Below, in pieces: positions 20,975-33,900 of a stretch of 64,000 bases of DNA (positions within the stretch are counted from its first letter, which is position 1; each line of letters opens with the position of its first letter). Where the stretch lies: NCBI GenBank assembly GCA_963277665.1, contig OY728121.1, positions 957,130,097 through 957,194,096 of the forward strand, given 5' to 3'. The position numbers and the translations under genes are program-made. The notes under the pieces are model-generated. The model was not told the DNA's origin, ran no database searches, and saw only the letters and a program-made list of their open reading frames with translations. The DNA is from Viscum album (taxonomy: Eukaryota; Streptophyta; Magnoliopsida; Santalales; Viscaceae).

Positions 20975-23471
20975 TGACCCATCCTAAAGGGTCTCACACT
21001 GTGACTACCCCAAGACGGCCTTTGAAAGGTCAGGAGGCTAGTGACTAGCACCAAGTAGGAATATCCCAAAAATGGGAGGAATTTTCCTAAGTACATGTAC
21101 ACACACAAAAAATCCATCCTCAAAATGATTTAATGTAAAACACTAATTAAACAAGCATTCATTGTACTGAGATACCAAAAACATAGTATGGTAGTTGAAA
21201 AATAGAAGGTAAATAGGGCCTGAAACAAGCCCACCCAAAAAGGTTTCTGGAAAAGTCAAATTACATGTTCTTAAAACTCATATGTACAGAACCCAACCTA
21301 AAGGGAATGATACTGGATTGTGGTCTAAAAACGTAGGATCACACCTCGACTATATAGTCTCTCTAAGCACCATTAGGTCATGGTCCACCTAGGAATCCAT
21401 TAAAATGTCAATCATCTAAACAAGACACGGCACACACGAGCAATGCCCATATAGGTGTGAGTTAAAAAAAATATTATGTAGGACTCCCCTAAACAATAAA
21501 GTAGTGCTACTAAGAAATACACAATGTATATAACAAATGAATACATGAAGTGTACCACAAATAAATTCAAGAAGTATACAACAAAGTAATACATGAAGTA
21601 TACCAAAAAAAATACAGGTAGTATAAAACTAAAAAAATACATAGTCAGCTCAAACATGCATATGTCCATTGTATGAAAAATTGTAATATCATATGTAATC
21701 CAAAAAACACCAAGTATCGATAAGAAACATAGTCCTTATGGGACACTCAATCCTGATAAAACATGTAGTATCGGTAATTCATGTAGTTTCATTAAGACAT
21801 GCAGTCTCAGAAACAAATATAGTTGCAATGTGTCACATAGCCTCATAAAGTCATGTAGTCTCAAAGTCACATAGTCTCAATGTCACATATTCTCAAAGGC
21901 ACATAGTCTCAATGTCACATATTCTTAAAATATAATCCAGCCAAAGGATTCAAATCATAGCATTACCACTCCAAGAAAACCTATTCCTAATGGTATTTAG
22001 TCATATGAACACGTCCAGAAAACTCACTTAGATTATCTTAAAACGAGAGTATATTCATAAGAGTCCCAAATATGCAAACAAATCGTCGAATGGACACATC
22101 ATTTGAAAGTTATGATAATTTTAGTAAAAAGATCTGACTTGAGCCTGTTGTGGGTCTAACCTTACCCCACCTAGTACCGCATTTTGGGCCCATTACTTCC
22201 AACTGGGATGCCTAAACCATAGCACCAGGCCAGCTAGAATATCCTGGTACATTTGGTCTAGCCACCATGCATGCGGGTTGGCTTGTCTTCCACATGAGGT
22301 CCACCTAAACCGCTTGCCTATGGGTCATGTGGCACTTTAATGTGTTACATATGACCAGTCCACTGCATCCATCCACTACTCACACATGGAATATCTCGCG
22401 GACATTACACCATTGTGGGCTCCCAGGTGGCACCCCGCTCTATTACATCACTCATGCAGAACACCACCACTGTCCACTACTATGGTTGCCACTAGCCACA
22501 CCTACACGTAGCACCACCACAATGTGCCGCCTCCTCTGGGAATCCACCACCTCATTACACCCTCATCACAAATATCAGGTAGCATCATGATGGAGGTCCC
22601 TTCCGCAAACCATGGGGCCTTCTCTGTTCGTCCAATTTTTGAAACCAGACAACTTATGTGATCCTCGGGTTGTGAGCTACATCAATTTAGTCTCATATTT
22701 GTATTTACACCAATCTAGGGGTCCGACCACATTCATAACCTCGATGTAATTAGAATCATGACCATGAGGTTCCAATGGTGATGATCGCTAAGATCATGGG
22801 AGATAAAAACACATAGAACTCTCCAAGGAATGAACCTCATCCATCGTTCATGATGACCTCAATTTATTCCCATTTGAAACATGAATGAAGAAAAATATAA
22901 TCAAGAAGATATATCAACCCATTAAACCCTAGAAAAATTACACATCATGAAAGAATGATCTAACCATGGATCAACCAGTTTGTGGGTTGGTCAACAGTCA
23001 TTTTGAATGCAAGAATATGGAATGAATCACAATGAAAAACTGCCCTACCTGGAGTTTAGATTATTTTTTACAAAGAATAGAGGTTGTGTCGTCATCGATC
23101 CTCGATCCACCAGGATTCATTGGAGAAATCTTTTTCTCTTCAATTTAGAGGAATTCCAGGGATATAAAAATGACTCTTAATTTTAGGAAAAATTTTTAAA
23201 AAATGAAATTTTTTTGCATCTCTTCATAATGTTAAATAAAATAAAATGTAATTTATTTAATTTTTTAAAACGTGAAAAAATAATTTTCCCCAGTCTACCC
23301 AAACCATTGAATTTTAGGCCCCATATATGGTAATTTAGATGCTTTAAATGCATTGGTGCCCTCAGAATTAGAATTTGTGAACCCATTTAAATGATATTCC
23401 TATTTTTTAGAAAAACTACACCTATGTGCTATTTAATATTATAATATTTTTAAGAAATTTTTCTTGGCACA
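20975..23471 (-). repeat. Gypsy-2 left LTR (3' LTR)
   Basis: About 2.5 kb. The left edge is set at TGACCCATCC, where similarity with the other LTR begins just before GTGACTACCCCAAG. The right edge is set near TTTTTCTTGGCACA at 23471, which parallels TTTTCTTGAGACCA at 30090. It contains short tandem units at 21726-21930 and a GC-richer block at about 22190-22620 with many CCACC repeats. Overlapping small frames inside (such as 22327-22590) are chance translations of that block. Confidence 0.8.
21726..21935. repeat. Short degenerate tandem repeat in Gypsy-2 left LTR
   Basis: About ten units of roughly 16-22 bases with the core ATGTAGTCTCA-AAGTCACAT. The units vary: some carry CATAAAGTCATG, others CAATGTCACATATTC. 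The same array sits at 28439-28616 in the right LTR, so it was present when the element inserted. It may bind a factor or be a simple expansion; I see no further clue. Confidence 0.8.
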
Positions 23472-23639
23472 TCGAACCATAGAATCACATGACTTATCAC
23501 CTCATAGTCTTATAATAATTCCATATAATATATAAAAATAATAGATAGAAATTAAGAGATTTTACATTATCTTCATCGTAGGAATTTACATCATCAAAAG
23601 CCAAAGAAAAGGTCTATACAAACAAAAGTGGGTACTGAG

Positions 23640-24625
23640 TATGAATCTAAGCATCCTGCTCCCATGTGCTCTCTTAGAGATTATTATGCTTCCACCAAAT
23701 GTGCATTATAGGAATCAACCACATATGAAGGATCCTCTCCTATCAATTCTTGATCTCCGCTGGGTACTCTACAAACATCACTCCATCATCATATCTCTCA
23801 TCATGTAGTGACGTGTGATAGATCATGCACGTATCTCATCTACTATAACACATGGAAGACATCGTGAACCTACTCTAACTACAGAGGTAGATCAAAGTGA
23901 CACACCACCTCACCAACTCTACATAGTATCAAGAAAGTGGAAATGAACCATGGTGATAGCTTTCAGACCTGCCCAAATCTACATTTCCTGCATCAAGGAG
24001 AGACCTTAAGGAAGCCTGGTCTCCCTCATCAAAATCTAAAGATATATGTTGCTGTTAGCATAAAATTTCTAATGGAATTATACACTCTTCATCTAAACCT
24101 GGATGACTTGGAAATTCTCTATAATCACCTACCCCAACTCCCATCCCATGAGTGTTGAATCTACTAGGTCTATCTAGTAAAGTGGTTACATGTATAGTCG
24201 CCCATAAATGGCCTCAAATGGAGCCATAATAATGGTTTAATGGTAGTTGTTGTTTTATGAAAACTACACCAGAGGTAAGTGATCCTCCAAACTAAGACCA
24301 AAATCTAGGACAAAATAATTTATCATGTCCTCTAGAACCTATATTGTCTAATCAATCTAATCGCCCATATGTGGATGAATAGTTGTGCTCAAGTGTATAT
24401 GAGTCCCAAATGCCTCAAGAAATCACTTCCACAACCCTGATGTAATGTGAGAATCATAATATGAGACTATTGCTGATGGGACTACATGGAGTCGAACAAT
24501 ATCCTTCTTGTAGAGGCATCCCATGCTCTCTACTAAACTCTACTCTAGATTCCCTATAAGGTGGGCAGACATGGTGAGTCGGACAAAGAGTACCACTACT
24601 AACTAAAAATACATGGTTGCATAGT
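23640..24625 (-). pseudogene. Gypsy-2 integrase, decayed
   Basis: Minus strand in order: RLTMSAHL, KKDIVRLHVVPSAIVSYYDSH (normally EIVRLHGVP-SIVSDRD), FGTHIHLSTTIHPHMGD (normally TRL-LSTAYHPQTDG), LEDMINYFVLDFG, LEDHLPLV with NNNYH, and IIMAPFEAIYGR (about 24240-24200). Further down come a 'GEV' and 'SRFTMSSMCY' pair (normally GEVAYRL and VHDVFHVSML), VEYPAEIKN, and a final WKHNNL then STWEQDA near 23650 (normally VLWKHH and ATWEREA). The second catalytic Asp block is damaged (SYYDSH). Stops are frequent. It ends close to the left LTR, as expected for gypsy gene order. Confidence 0.9.
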
Positions 24626-24689
24626 TATGATCATGTGATATCAACTTTCATGAACCAATGGTAATCAATACATTCCCTTTAATTATTAA

Positions 24690-25800
24690 AAAAAATCATG
24701 GCTTCTGATGCATCATAGAACATCACGTACTTGACACCCTATTCTAGCAATCTCAAGATGGGGGTGCTCATCAATCTATGCCTCAACTGTTGAAAACTCT
24801 CCTAAAACTTCTCCATCCATAAGAAATACCACCCCTTTCATGTAAAATCTATCAATGGTGATACTAATATGTAAAATTCAGGTGCAAACCTCTTATAGTA
24901 ACCATCTAAACCAAGCAAACACCACACCATCGTATCACACTTAATTGGATCCCAAGAAAGAACAACCTCAATATTTTCTGGATCCACTGTAAACCTAGCC
25001 TCTGAAATGATAGGTCACATAATATGGACCTATCATATCTATAACTAACACTTAGAGAGTTTCCTATAATGTTGTTACTCTCAAAGTATGTCTTGGATCA
25101 TCTTAAGTTTTAATGCGCGCTCTTACTGAAATGTCATGTACACATGGATGTCATCAATGAAGACCATAATGAACCAATATAATTATGGTAGAAGATCCTG
25201 TTCAGGAGTTTCACGAACATATCTGGGGAATTTTTCATGAAAAATATCATCACCAAGTAATCAAAGTGGATGTTACGACATATGAAATCTATCTTCAACA
25301 TATCCTCATTCCATAGTCAAGGTTGTTGATATCCATTTTTTAGGTCTATCTTCGAGAACCACCACACCCCTTTCAACTGATCAAATAGGTCATAAATCCT
25401 TGATATGGATACTTGTTCTTCACAATCACCTGGTTCAGGCACCATAATTCAACATATAGCCTCAAGATTCTATCTATCATATTGGTAAACAAAACTTGGG
25501 TGATTATGGTGAAACAATAGTTCTCAAAAATCCCTTCATCAGCATGTCTTCCAATTGTACCCTTGTCTCGCAAAGCTCTACTAGAGCCATATGATATGTA
25601 GGTGTAGATATCGGTGTCATCTCTAGGGTATAGGTCAATGAATTTGTCTCCCTCCCTATGTGGAGGAAATACATGAACATAATCATGAAATATGTCCCCA
25701 TACTCCTCCACCATTGTAGGAAATAGGTGACTCATCTCATCTACTACACTGAGGGTCAGGCTAGACAACAGATGTGTTATTGGCCACACCCTCTTATATG
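24690..25800 (-). pseudogene. Gypsy-2 reverse transcriptase, decayed; RNase H absent
   Basis: The frame 25789-25373 reads EEYGDIFHDY, FPPHREGDKFIDLYP, EGIFENYCF and LNQVIVKNKYPYQGF. A parallel frame (25701-25504) carries TPISTPTYHMALVELCE and DMLMKGFLRTIVSP, showing a frameshift within the N-terminal RT. Below comes DQLKGVWWFSKIDLKNGYQQP, then HFDYLVMIFFMKNSPDMFVKLLNRI and IMVFIDDIHVY at 25172-25141. The FIDD catalytic pair is intact here. The thumb follows: QRLGLQWIQKILRLFF (shifted, for 'VDPEKVEAVLSW') and CGVCLV (for 'FLGLAGYY'). The match ends at YDASEAM near 24690. RNase H, which should follow, is missing: integrase similarity starts within about 70 bases. Confidence 0.9.
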
Positions 25801-26240
25801 TGTGTCCATTGTATCCTTACTGGGTTTAATTTTCACCGAAAAAGGAAACCCGGTCCCATCACTATGAACACAATGCACTCTTTAAATAAAATAATCAATC
25901 TAATCTTGGGTATTAGATTAATAGTCCATACCAAGAATGATGATGTAAGGCCTTGATACCACTACCATGATATCAAGACTGAAACTCTCACCTCTAAGAT
26001 TATGGTCACAATTCTGGAATTCGTGTGCAATCATCTAATCCCCTCATGTATGAGTCTCTAAGAATAAGGGTCGAGTAAACGGTTCCACCAGAATATTCAA
26101 GTCTTGAACATGGGTCAGGGAAAGGAAATAATGATGGAAAATTATGTCTATAAAAACTAAAGATAAGGTGGAAAAGACACAGATCATACATCTAATCATT
26201 TCTAGTGGCATGGGGTCAGAAACCTCCATCGCCTGAAGCT
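25800..26240 (-). pseudogene. Gypsy-2 aspartic protease, decayed
   Basis: Minus strand: AHVQDLNILVEPFT-like segment (frames at 26229-26044 and 26191-26006), then SLDIMVVVSRPYIIILGMDY at about 25945-25915, matching the FDVILGMDWL block of gypsy proteases. CVHSDGTGFPFSVKI follows at about 25860, matching the 'VTFR-PG-PEF' part. The active-site DSG triplet upstream is not readable. RT begins directly after. Confidence 0.8.
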
Positions 26241-26379
26241 GGCCTCGTCCCTGTCCACTAGCTCCATGATCCAGTCATGGACCACCTGGGGGCAATGATG
26301 GTAATACATCAAACCTCATTCAACCTCATGCTACCCATCCTACTTATAATCCACATAGACCTCCTTGTGGACCACAATT

Positions 26380-27220
26380 TTTCTACCTATGCTTCTATCT
26401 CAGTGGTCCCTCCACCATCTACTCATATGTAAAATGACGGGTCGAGCATTCGTGTTCCAAATGTCCCTGACCATCATATGATTAAAAAAACCTATCCTTC
26501 AGCTGACTAGATATGCCCTAGGAGCACTAAATCATTGATCTTGTGTCCTTGGGTTTTCCCCAGGAGTTCCTGACCCACATGGGTCACTACCACAGATGTC
26601 ATTACCCACTAACAAAGACTTAGCTATCTAGTGACTGGTGGTTCCTCCCACTACTGGTGCCTGCTATACTAGAAAGAACTGTAAATGAAATTCTTGCTCC
26701 AGTACCCCATCATATGTAGGAATTATAATGGATATCATGGATGACTTTATATCCCAAAGTAAGAACTACTCAAAAGGTCTGAGCCAAGAAGAATGAATCC
26801 CATACCATATCCGTGGAATAGCGAGAAAGACTAGTAAATCTCACTGAGTACTCTTACATTGTCTAAATTCCCTACTCTATATGCAGAAGCTCCTATATAA
26901 GCATTGAGCATAAAATAGATAAAAAGAAAACCTCTATGAAGAGACATTTGAAGTCTTCCCAAGAGAGAGTCACCTCATCATGCGTCTAGGTCACTAAACT
27001 CCACCATTTCCCCGCTTATTCTTGATGAAGACTCGCTGCTTGGACTGCCATCAGGTCAGAAGGCATCCTTACAAGGCGGAAGACATGTGTAACCAACTCC
27101 AGCAAATCCCTAGCTACCAAGGGGTCTATCTCAGCTCAAAATCATGGAGGTCACTATCATTGTTACTCATCAAATGCACTCATCCTATGAAAATCCTAAA
27201 CAGGTAGTGATGATTGTAAC
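26380..27220 (-). pseudogene. Gypsy-2 gag with zinc knuckle, decayed
   Basis: The minus strand gives DEVTLSWEDFKCLFIEVFF (about 26982-26925), matching the retrotransposon gag block 'W--FK--FFEKYFP', then VRFTSLSRYSTDMV (about 26860-26815), matching 'EY---F--LSRYAP-MV'. At about 26492-26435, YDGQGHLEHECSTRHF matches the CCHC knuckle end (G-H----C), with both first cysteines lost. An upstream start near 27200 cannot be fixed. It lies between the right LTR and the protease, the usual place for gag. Confidence 0.82.
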
Positions 27221-27671
27221 TGCTACTCCAGGTGTTGTGGAATCACTAGTAAACCACCAAAAGGATATATCTTTGGTACATGCCCCAATATTGATGCCTC
27301 ATGGATAGGCAGATCATCCTCATGATCATGAAAAAAATCATGGTGGGCTATCTATATGGAGGAATCTTGAAATTGAACAAGATATACCATGGTCAATAAT
27401 GTATACCTTGCTAGTTGACTCAAAAATTACACGAGAACACACCCAAATTCTATATGATTAATGTACCATTTTTATGATACAATTGTTGTTTTCTTGTACC
27501 AAGTAAAAAATAATAATTCAGTGTTTGGGTGTATGGATATTTTGGCCACAGCACTAACATTGCATTCCTAGGACTAAAATCCAAACTTAACACACTTAAC
27601 ATTGTTTCCCCAAACCAACCTCACAGACTCACGGTCATTATGTATAACTGATCACATCTGATAGAACTTTT
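27221..27671 (-). other. Gypsy-2 leader with possible primer-binding site
   Basis: About 450 bases between the gag region and the right LTR. At 27656-27668 the plus strand reads ATCTGATAGAACT, close to the complement of the plant initiator-Met primer site (GCTCTGATACCAACT), directly beside the LTR edge as expected on the minus strand. The match has about three mismatches, so the site is only a candidate. The rest shows nothing recognisable. Confidence 0.45.
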
Positions 27672-30090
27672 CAACTACCCGTCCATGTGGGGACAACACT
27701 ATGACTACCCCAAGCCTTCCTATGATAGAACGGGGGCTAGTGACTTGCACTGTGTAGGTATATCCCACTAACATGAGGAATAATTCAAGTACTTGCACAC
27801 ACACACACACACACACACCTAGATCTCTAAGACCAAAATGATGAAATTTAAAACACTTTGTAAAAAATAATGCATACAGCTAAGATAGAAAATAAAAGTA
27901 TGAAAGTAGAAAAATTTAATATAATCATGGCAAGAAAACATGCCCACCAATAAATAAGTATAGAAAAGATTAAGTATGACTTCCTAAAACTCAACCAAAG
28001 AATACCATAACTAAAGGTAAATGTGTTGGAAAACATTATGAAGAAATAGGAGAACACATAGACTATATGGTATCTATAAGAACCACCTAGTCCTAGTCCA
28101 CCTAGGACACCGTCAAAGCATCAATCATCTGCAAAAGACTTTATTTGTGTGGGAAAATCCCAAACATTTGTGATTAAAACAGTACTCAGTAGGACACCCT
28201 GAAAACACAAAGTAATGCCTCTAAGAAATACACAAAGTATTAAACAATTAAATACACAAAATATACCATAAAAAACACATGATATATACCAAAAATAAAT
28301 ATATGAAGTATACTCTAATGAAATACATAAAGTATACCACTAAGAAGATATATATTCAGCTCACACAGGTATAATCCTACAGTATAAAAAATATGATTAT
28401 CTAATATAATCTAAAAAACACACAGTATTGATAATACATCTAGTCCAGATGAGACACTCAGTCCTGATAAGGGATGTAGTCTTGGTAAGAAATGTAGTCT
28501 GGGTAAGACACGTAGACTCTATAATACATGTAGTCTTGGTAAGGCATGTAGTCTCAAAAATTCATTTAGTCTCAAAGTCACGTAGTCTCAAAGTCACATA
28601 GTCTCAAAGTCACATAAATTAATAAGATTTCACTCATAGTGTGCATGTTCTGAGAGGACCTAGTCCTCAAGACATAAGGTTATATACAAACATTTAAAAA
28701 ACTCACTTAGATTATCTCAAAAATAATGTCCCATCACCAGAGTCACAACACCGTAAATATCTTGTCAAATAAACACAATGTTTGAATGTTATGATCATTT
28801 TACTACAATGATCTATCCCAGGTCTGGTCTGGGTATGAACCGAAAAACTGGCCAACTCGACCCGGTCTGGTCAAGCCGACCTGACCCTGTGCAGCTTGCT
28901 GGACCAGGACCAGCCCAACCCACTAGGATCCATAGCATAACCCATTTTATTGTCTTTTTAGTATTCAAACAGGCCAGTTAGTCTTCTGTACATGGTCTTC
29001 CTTGACCGTGTGCATTGTGCTCAAAGTGTCCCCATGTTATTTTCCACGAGGCGGATCCACCTCATTTGCGAGTTTGATGATTCCTATGGTCTGGCCGCCA
29101 CCGTGGTCTCCCACACATCCTGTAAATAGAACACCCCCCCATCCACTCTTGTGGCCAATGTCGTCATCACCACCATCCATAATTGCGCATTACATTGCCA
29201 CCACACACCACCTCCCACATGCGGCCTCTGCCGAGGACCACTAAGAATTATCCATTGGTAAGATTTTGGAAACAAGACCACTACCATAATCCTCAGGTCG
29301 TGAGATATATCTATCAATTATTTTCTTCTCAATTCCACTAGTTTGGGGGTCTAATCACGTTCGAATCCACCCAACAGTTTGAACCGTGACCACGAGGGTC
29401 CAATAATAAAGAAAACACAGAATGGGGGAGGGAAAAGCACATAGAGTGAACAGAGGAATGAAACTTGTTATTTGTTTATGTTAGACTTAATTCATTCTTA
29501 ATAGAACCAAGAGTTAATAAAATTATAATCACAATGTTATATCACCCCTTTAAACCCCACAACAATTTTAATCTCATAAGAACAATCGATAAGTGGATCA
29601 ACATGTTCATGAGTTGGGCCACCATCAGAATTGAAATCAAGAATGGGGAAATAATCATAAATAATACATGACCTATCTATATTTTGGATCCTTTTTTGAT
29701 GAATAAAAAAAGTCACATCGTCCTCAATCCTAGATCCACTATTGTTTTTGGAGAGATCTACATCTCCTCCTTTGAAGGAAATTCCATGGTTATGTTGATA
29801 ACCATAAATTTTCATACAATGTTTATAAAAAATTTATTATTTCATAGCATAATTTTAAATAAAATAAAACATAATTTATTTTAGTTTTTGATAATGTCAA
29901 AAATTAATTTTCACAGTCAACCTGCATCGGTCAATGTTAGGCCCCGCCTAAGGTAAAGATGATGCTCTGAATGTAATTGTGAACTCATATTTCTGATTCG
30001 TGTACCCATTATGAATTTATTTCACTTTTTCAGAAAATTGTCCATGCAATTTATTTAATATATTAATATTTTACTATTTTCTTGAGACCA
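27672..30090 (-). repeat. Gypsy-2 right LTR (5' LTR)
   Basis: About 2.4 kb, aligned by eye to 20975-23471 over its whole length. It begins with the ACTATGACTACCCCAAG block and has a CA microsatellite at 27796-27818, where the other LTR has only a short CA run. It carries the short tandem repeats at 28439-28616, a GC-rich centre (about 28815-29260), and AT-rich sequence ending TTTTCTTGAGACCA. Small frames inside (28778-28981, 29002-29244, 29084-29317) are non-coding LTR sequence. Confidence 0.8.
28439..28616. repeat. Short degenerate tandem repeat in Gypsy-2 right LTR
   Basis: Counterpart of the array at 21726-21935. Units of about 17-22 bases centred on GTAGTCT(C/T), ending in three near-identical copies of TAGTCTCAAAGTCACA. 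The first units carry GGTAAGAAATG and GGTAAGGCATG instead. The last three units here are more alike than in the other LTR, which suggests local gain of copies or local conversion. Confidence 0.8.
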
Positions 30091-30934
30091 CCTTGGAAAT
30101 TCTCAAATCTTCAAACATGTATCGAAATATTACTCACATGCAAAAACACACCCCTTCTAAATAAAACAACTCATTTTGAAATCCCAAAAATGATTTGATT
30201 TCAAATCCTTAATGTGTGAAAACCCCCCACTCAAAGTATCAATATAATGTTAAAAACCTATCTAGAATACATATATACCTTTGAGGAGCCACTTTTTTAA
30301 TTTTTAAAAAAACCTGGAATAGATTCCCATTCATTTTGAAGAGTTGAAATAACTTTGAAATCAAGTTCATCCCCTCATGGTACATATATATAATTATAAT
30401 TTTAATTGTAAACTCTTATGAAACTATTAAAAACCTCATGGAATATAATATAAATATATGAAATTAAAAAATCCTAGAATTAATTGTAAACACATAACAT
30501 TTTATGGAAAAGGTGAAACAAATCAAGAGTCAACAATATACAAGTCCTTAAAGGAAAATCCCAGACAAAGAATAAACCTAAAACCCATATCAAACATGCA
30601 CAACTATTTATGGTTTTGGGGATGAAGAAAGTCAATGAGAAATGGAGATGAGAGTGGATAAGAAAATGTGGGAGAAATAGTTGAAAAATACCATGTAAAT
30701 CATCTGAGATTTGAATGAGACACACCATATTTGAATGAAGAAGTTGGTCAGAGTTCCAACATGAGATTCCATGGGATGGAAAAATTATTAGAGAGAGGGG
30801 AGGTGTAATTAACAAAAAATTTCAAACATAAATATTTCATATTTGTTGAAAAATATTGTCCAATATTAAAATTATTTATGTCTAGTTTGTTTGGAAACAT
30901 AGACACATAAATTACTATTCCATAACTAGGCTAT
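30091..30934. other. Unassigned segment between Gypsy-2 and Gypsy-3
   Basis: About 0.85 kb. A minus-strand frame of 111 residues (30815-30480) is rich in Leu, Phe, His and Ile and shows no known domain. The underlying DNA is A/G-rich on the plus strand and resembles transcribed LTR sequence more than a gene. No repeat partner was found in the window. Confidence 0.4.
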
Positions 30935-33900
30935 TTTACATCCCACTATGTTCTTTATAACTATCACATTTTTATAAATATCATGTATAATATATTTCAT
31001 TATATACTGTGGAAAGGAATCATAATAATGGGTGAGATAAGATTCTCAGTTAGGGTAAAAAAGGAAATATCAAAATAACATGAGAATATGGGCATGAGAA
31101 CATCAGAATAAAATTTAAAAAGAATACCCTAAATATCAAAAATCATAAGTGTGGGTCATAGAACAAATCATTGAAATTAATAAGAGATGAATCACAATAG
31201 AATCAACAAAATTGAGCCATGAGATAATAACATTAACATAACACTCTAATTTGTTCTGTACACATAAACAGATAAAATATTATTTCTAGGCTATCCACCC
31301 ATACATTCATAACATATTAATCCTAGATAACAACCTCTGTACCTGATTTGGGATTAGGATAACCTCCCCTATACCATATATTGGGCTTGGGATAACCTCT
31401 TGTGTACCCTTTAATGTCCTATAACTTAAATTATTACCCAATGATTTTGTGGGAGATATTGGTCCCATCCTTCATTGGTTATAATGTGATTGTTATACTT
31501 CAATTGAACACAAACAACATCACATAATGAAATCGATACATAGGTTTTTTGAAATTAAATAATACATTCATCACATCAGAACCCATGAAAAGAAATGGGT
31601 TTCATAAAACATTCCATCATAGCATAACTGATTTAAATGAATTGGGAATCCAAATTATGTAATCCATTCATTATATGATAACCTGTGTAAAAATAATACG
31701 TTTCATAAATATTAATTCACTATAAAAATTAAACATGTAGAGAAATAGTGAAGATGGTATCATTTGATAATATCCCCCCTAAATATTAAGTAACATCAAT
31801 GGATGATATATCATATGAAAAATAATTTTGGAATAAAAAAATCACTCAGAATATTTTATGAGGAAAATAACATTTCCTTGAAAATATCTTTTTGAAACTA
31901 GAAATTCCTAAAATATTTTCCAAATAATTTTCATTGAATACAACCATTAAAATATATAATGGAAGCTTTAAAAACCATTTAACATTTATATGAGGAATAT
32001 ATCCCTTCCTCTTTGATTTTTTTAAATAAATCATTTCAAAAATCCTTTTCATTGAAAATAACCTTGTAATATTTTAAAGGAAACTCTAAAATCATTTAAA
32101 AAATATATGGAGGAAAATATCCTTTCCAGTTTGAAAAATATTGTTTTAAAATAATTATTCATTTTTTATGTCATTTTATTTAAAAATAACCTTTGGAAAA
32201 AATAAGGGAATCATTAAAAAAGTATAGGTTCATAACACCAATAAATACCATATATATTAAAAAACACTCCTTTCACATTTTTTGTTAGAGAAAAACATTA
32301 TTTCTATTGAAAATTACATGAAAATTATTTTTAAAATTTTTAGTAAAAATTCAAAAAGTGTAGACATTTCTTTAAAAAATCCCATATGAAAATTAAAATA
32401 TTTTTATAATCATTTTTATAAATATTGAATAATGATGAAAAAATGTTTTTCAGTTGAAGAGAGAAATAATGCTGGTTTTGTTTAAAAAAAATATTTTGGA
32501 GCCATGAGTACATAAATATTGGAAAATAAATGGAAAATTTTATTTTAAATAAATAATCAATATATAAAATCACTTGATATTTTTTAGTTATTAATCATAT
32601 GATTTCATCATCAGAAGCATAACCATATGGAATCCCCATAAATTACGAGATTATATTAGAAAAACCATACCATTATGGTAAAATTGAATAATAAGCCCCA
32701 TGAAGGAATAATATTAAATTATAATTGAAATGTCATGAGAATAATTAAATTCCCAGTATTACATGTTAAATGGGTTGTATATACACCACAAAAAAGAAGA
32801 TAGGTGGATCACATAATGCATGTCCATAATAATACAAATTGAGAGAAGAGTCCCTTAATGCTTTAGAATCCTTTTATTGGTAATATCATTGAAATGGATA
32901 TTTAAATTCATAAAATTTTGAGTAAAATAATCCAAAAATACATTCAGTAGTAGTATAAACTCCAGAAAAAAATATATAGGTGGTGAATTTGGAATTTGCT
33001 CACAGAAAATAAGAGTGTGATGAAAATCCATTACCTTTACTCTTATAAGTTTTCATACACATTAACACCTAATTTAAAATAAATATATTTTTAATGTAAA
33101 TATATTAAATAATAATATTTATTTATATCATAACATATATGATTTACTTATTACATTTTGTCACCAATTTATTAAAAATTCATTTCTTAGATCATGTTTC
33201 GGGTAATAAATTCTTTTTTTCATGTATGTTTTGATATATAATTTTTAGTTCTGTTTATTTTATCATGTGTAATCATATCAATAATTTCAATCATTATATA
33301 AATATCATATATTCTAAATATATATATATATAGTATCAAATTAAAGTTATAGATTGAAAATGAAATATATCATTCATATATATGGTAGGCCATACATACA
33401 CATGATTATTGATTACATTTTATCAAAGAATGAAAAAAGGAATTGAAAATAATATAATAACGTTATATAATAATTTTTATTTCATATATTTCACATATAT
33501 TCATTAAAATCACCCTTTTTACCTTCCATGAGAAGCGTTTGTGAAAAACAAATCACATATTCTCGTGAGGCGATTGTCTACCATAAACCCGAAAGATATA
33601 ATCATATCCACCACAGAAATAAAAGTATAAAGGTATTTGTAATATAATATTGAATTTTTTTAAATAATTTCAAATATATTAATTTAATATATCTTTTATT
33701 CTATCCATGTAAAATATAAATTAAAAATACATCTTTTCGGTACGTGATTTGGTAGTCTGTCATACAGCCGAGCGACATTATTATTTTCAAAACTGTATGG
33801 AGTTAAGAATTAAGATGTGTTATTATAATTCTATATGTTTAATATTATTATAAATATTATATATAAATAATAACTCCATTGTTATATCACGCTTTGAGAG

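Larger units (their letters stand above)
20975..30090 (-). mobile_element. Ty3/gypsy LTR retrotransposon Gypsy-2
   Basis: A minus-strand element with two long LTRs (20975 to about 23471, and about 27672 to 30090) flanking a 4.2 kb body. The body reads gag, zinc knuckle, protease, RT and integrase from high to low coordinates. Both LTRs share the TGACTACCCCAAG start block, the short 'TAGTCTCAAAGTCACA' repeats, a GC-rich middle and an AT-rich end with TTTTCTTG. No matching 5-bp target duplication is evident at the boundaries I chose. All coding parts are disrupted. Confidence 0.88.

Noticed and set aside
21726..21935. CRISPR-like spaced repeats
   Set aside because: Units are degenerate, without uniform spacers, and lie in a plant LTR with a copy in the partner LTR.
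27796..27818. CA microsatellite as a separate feature
   Set aside because: It is a simple local expansion of a CA run within the Gypsy-2 right LTR.
29002..29317. Pro/His-rich frames on both strands near 29.1 kb
   Set aside because: They fall in the GC-rich centre of the Gypsy-2 right LTR and the corresponding left-LTR stretch does not keep the frame.
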